Of a stretch of 64,000 nt of DNA, positions 62,139 to 64,000 are shown in pieces (positions within the stretch are counted from its first letter, which is position 1; the number at the start of each line of letters is the position of its first letter). The translations under genes and the position numbers were made by a program. This DNA is from Enhydrobacter sp. Lineage in GTDB: Bacteria > Pseudomonadota > Alphaproteobacteria > Reyranellales > Reyranellaceae. The notes beneath the pieces were generated by a model. The model saw only the letters and a list, made by a program, of their open reading frames with translations, did no database searches and was not told where the DNA came from. The stretch covers positions 5,079,001 to 5,143,000 of the forward strand of contig NZ_CP126889.1 in NCBI RefSeq assembly GCF_030246845.1, read 5' to 3'.

Positions 62139-62588
62139 TCACGCCTTCTTCTCCCAGCCGCCGCCCGTCTGCTGCCAATAGACCACCGTGTGGCCGGCGG
62201 CCTTGTAGGCTCTCCACCGCTCGCGGGCCTCGGCCACGGCCTGCTCGTCCCGCCCGTCGAACAGCTCGAAACAGCGCTTGTAGTCGTCGAGTCGCTCGGA
62301 GCGCGCGCGATCGCCGACGAACAGAAAGCGCGCGCCGTTGGGATTCTCGTCGCGATGGGTGAGCCAGATCGGTTGACGATCGGCCTCGCCTTCGCGCACC
62401 GAGCCGTGTGGCAGAAAGCTGTCGGCGCCGTAGGTCCAGAGATGCGTGTTGAGCGCCTCGACCCGCTCGGGCGAGCCCAGCAGGACGACCGCCCGTTCGC
62501 CCGCCTGCAGGGTCTTTACCAGCAGGCGGGGCAGCGTGTCTTCGAGCGAAGACCGGGTCAGATGGTAGAAGTTGATTTCGCTCGCCAT
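62139..62588 (-). CDS. holC: DNA polymerase III subunit chi
   Basis: 149 residues, start EINFYHLTRSSLEDTLPRLL, with QAGERAVVLLGSPERVEALN and GADSFLPHGSVREGEADRQPIWL, typical of alphaproteobacterial HolC, the clamp-loader subunit that contacts SSB. The ATG at 62588 matches the family. The upstream pepA stop is 7 bp away, and the pepA-holC order is conserved. Confidence 0.93.
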   Translation of the reverse strand: MASEINFYHLTRSSLEDTLPRLLVKTLQAGERAVVLLGSPERVEALNTHLWTYGADSFLPHGSVREGEADRQPIWLTHRDENPNGARFLFVGDRARSERLDDYKRCFELFDGRDEQAVAEARERWRAYKAAGHTVVYWQQTGGGWEKKA

Positions 62589-62595
62589 CGCGGGC

Positions 62596-64000
62596 TCAGC
62601 GCTCGTAGTTGTCCGCAACCCATCGGTCGAGCAGCCGCACGCCGTAGGCGGTGGCGCCCTTGGGCGTGGTGTCGTTGCCTTTGGTCGACCACGCCATTCC
62701 CGCGATGTCGAGATGCGCCCACGCCACGCCCTCCTGCACGAAGCGTTGCAGGAACTGGGCCGCCGTGATCGATCCGCCATCGCGCCCGCCGCTGACGTTC
62801 TTCATGTCGGCGATGTCGGAATCGATCAGCTTGTCGTACTTCGGCCCGAGCGGCATGCGCCACAGCTTCTCGCCCACCTCCGACCCCGCCGCACGCAGCT
62901 TGTTCGAGAGCGCGGTGTTGTTCGAGAACAGGCCCGCGCGCTCGTGGCCGAGCGACACGATGATGGCGCCGGTGAGCGTCGACAGCTCGACCATCGCCTG
63001 CGGCTTGAACTTGTCCTGGGCGTACCACATGGCGTCGCACAGGATCAGGCGGCCCTCGGCGTCGGTGTTGATCACCTCGACGGTCTGGCCTGACATGGTC
63101 TTGACCACGTCGCCCGGCCGCTGGGCCTTGCCGTCGGGCATGTTCTCGACGAGGGCGCAGATGCCCACGACGTTGGCGCGGGCCTTGCGGCCCGCCAGCA
63201 GCATCATCGCGCCGGTGACGGCGCCGGCCCCGCCCATGTCCCACTTCATGTCTTCCATGCCGCCTGCCGGCTTGATGGAGATGCCGCCGGTGTCGAAGCA
63301 AACGCCCTTGCCGATCAGCGCGACCGGGGCCTGGCTCTTGGGCCCGTTCAGCCAGCGCATGACGAGGAGCTGCGAGTCGCGCTCGCTGCCCTGCCCCACG
63401 CCCAGCAGCGCCCCCATGCCGAGCTTCTTCATCTCGGCTTCGCCCAGGATCTCGATCTTGACGCCGAGCTTGGTGAGATCGCCGCGCGCGCGGCGCGCGA
63501 ACTCGGCCGGATACAGGACGTTGGCCGGCTCGCTCACGAGGTCGCGCGTGAAGAAGACGGCGTCGACCGTCGGCTCCAGCCGCGCATAGGCGCGCCGCGC
63601 GTCGGCCAGCGTCGACACGACCACGGTGACCTCCTCCAGGGTCGGCTTCTGCTCGGGCTTCTCCTTGGTCTTGTACCTGTCGAAGCGATAGCCGCGCAGC
63701 CGTGCGCCGAGGGCGATGTGGGCCGCGATCTCGGCCGGCGGAAGTCTCGTTCCCTTGACCGGATCGACGACGACGGTCACGGCCTTCTGGCCTGCGGCAT
63801 TGGCGTCGGCAACGACCTGGCCGCCCAGGCTTTCCGCGGCACGGACGTCGAGCTCGCGCGCCTTGCCCACGCCCAGCAGCAGCAGCCGGCCGGTCTTTTC
63901 CTGACCCAGCACGGTCAATGACTGACCCTTGGCGCCGGTGAAACGGCTTGCCGCGATGGCCCGTCCGAGAGCGCCGCCCGCCTGCTGATCGAGCGTCTTT
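62596..64000 (-). CDS. pepA: Leucyl aminopeptidase (M17), 5' end cut by the window edge
   Basis: Cytosolic dizinc aminopeptidase. 467 residues are visible and the true start lies beyond base 64000, since the frame is open to the edge and the family N-terminus is missing. Metal and catalytic sites: IGKGVCFDTGGISIKPAGGM (Lys, Asp), MKWDMGGAGAV and NTDAEGRLILCD (Asp, Glu). The TTG at 63918 that would open a shorter protein is internal, because upstream codons (GALGRAIAASRFTGAKGQ) match the family. Confidence 0.95.
   Translation of the reverse strand, partial: KTLDQQAGGALGRAIAASRFTGAKGQSLTVLGQEKTGRLLLLGVGKARELDVRAAESLGGQVVADANAAGQKAVTVVVDPVKGTRLPPAEIAAHIALGARLRGYRFDRYKTKEKPEQKPTLEEVTVVVSTLADARRAYARLEPTVDAVFFTRDLVSEPANVLYPAEFARRARGDLTKLGVKIEILGEAEMKKLGMGALLGVGQGSERDSQLLVMRWLNGPKSQAPVALIGKGVCFDTGGISIKPAGGMEDMKWDMGGAGAVTGAMMLLAGRKARANVVGICALVENMPDGKAQRPGDVVKTMSGQTVEVINTDAEGRLILCDAMWYAQDKFKPQAMVELSTLTGAIIVSLGHERAGLFSNNTALSNKLRAAGSEVGEKLWRMPLGPKYDKLIDSDIADMKNVSGGRDGGSITAAQFLQRFVQEGVAWAHLDIAGMAWSTKGNDTTPKGATAYGVRLLDRWVADNYER

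Noticed and set aside
1..64000. CRISPR arrays, tRNA or rRNA genes, phage modules, defence islands
   Set aside because: No regularly spaced repeats, cloverleaf ends, structural phage genes or recognisable defence proteins were found; all intergenic gaps are shorter than about 150 bp.

Overview
The window is G+C-rich, gene-dense bacterial chromosome. It looks alphaproteobacterial and probably belongs to the Rhodospirillales or a nearby lineage. The reasons are protein families typical of that class (aa3-type oxidase small subunit IV, EipB/DUF1849 proteins, HdaA, a degenerate dihydroorotase after pyrB) and the runs pyrB-pyrC'-plsY-dprA-topA-rnr-rpmG and purMN/DUF2066/PerM/HdaA. This placement rests on gene content read by eye, not on a search. 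No rRNA, tRNA, CRISPR array, prophage or plasmid functions were seen. No gene-free stretch exceeds about 150 bases.

Layout. 1-6.5 kb: a partial D-amino-acid deacylase, gatA and gatC, a Na+/H+ antiporter with a cyclic-nucleotide-type domain, and ruvX. 6.5-11.2 kb: a small secreted protein, a 2OG-Fe(II) oxygenase, a YceI/cytochrome b561 pair, and two divergent citrate-synthase-like genes, one with an N-terminal helix-turn-helix. 11.2-24.7 kb: the conserved run pyrB, a pseudo-dihydroorotase, plsY, dprA, topA, rnr, DUF983, an S41 lipoprotein protease and rpmG, interrupted by a proline-rich secreted protein and an MFS carrier. 24.75-26.28 kb: an intact IS1182-type element that has duplicated a 20-bp terminator hairpin. 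26.3-38.7 kb: metabolic accessory genes (aldehyde dehydrogenase, phosphodiesterase-like protein, flavin monooxygenase, MFS carrier, patatin, ROK kinase, AMP nucleosidase), tandem EipB paralogues, a D-2-hydroxyacid dehydrogenase and a lipoprotein. 38.8-42.4 kb: a ribose-type sugar ABC importer. 42.5-56.7 kb: aspS, rnd, ppx, ppk, a SixA-like phosphatase, a degenerate SDR, DUF2147, hdaA, PerM, DUF2066, purM, purN, a cytochrome oxidase small subunit and ndk. 56.8-64 kb: an ABC-F ATPase, an MFS carrier, a cyclase-family hydrolase, an FkbM methyltransferase, holC and a partial pepA.

How the genes work together. Most are housekeeping genes in short operons with 4-13 bp overlaps (pyrB/pyrC', topA/rnr, hdaA/DUF2147, purM/purN, tandem EipB), which points to translational coupling. 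Nucleotide metabolism is prominent (pyrB, purM, purN, ndk, amn), as are polyphosphate turnover (ppk, ppx) and DNA replication or processing (hdaA, holC, topA, dprA). Several promoters place the -10 box within about 10 nt of the start codon, which suggests leaderless mRNAs.

The most notable observations are the terminator-duplicating IS with inward-facing terminators at both ends, the palindrome-packed control region between the citrate synthase genes, and enzymes that kept their fold but lost catalytic residues (pseudo-DHOase, SDR).
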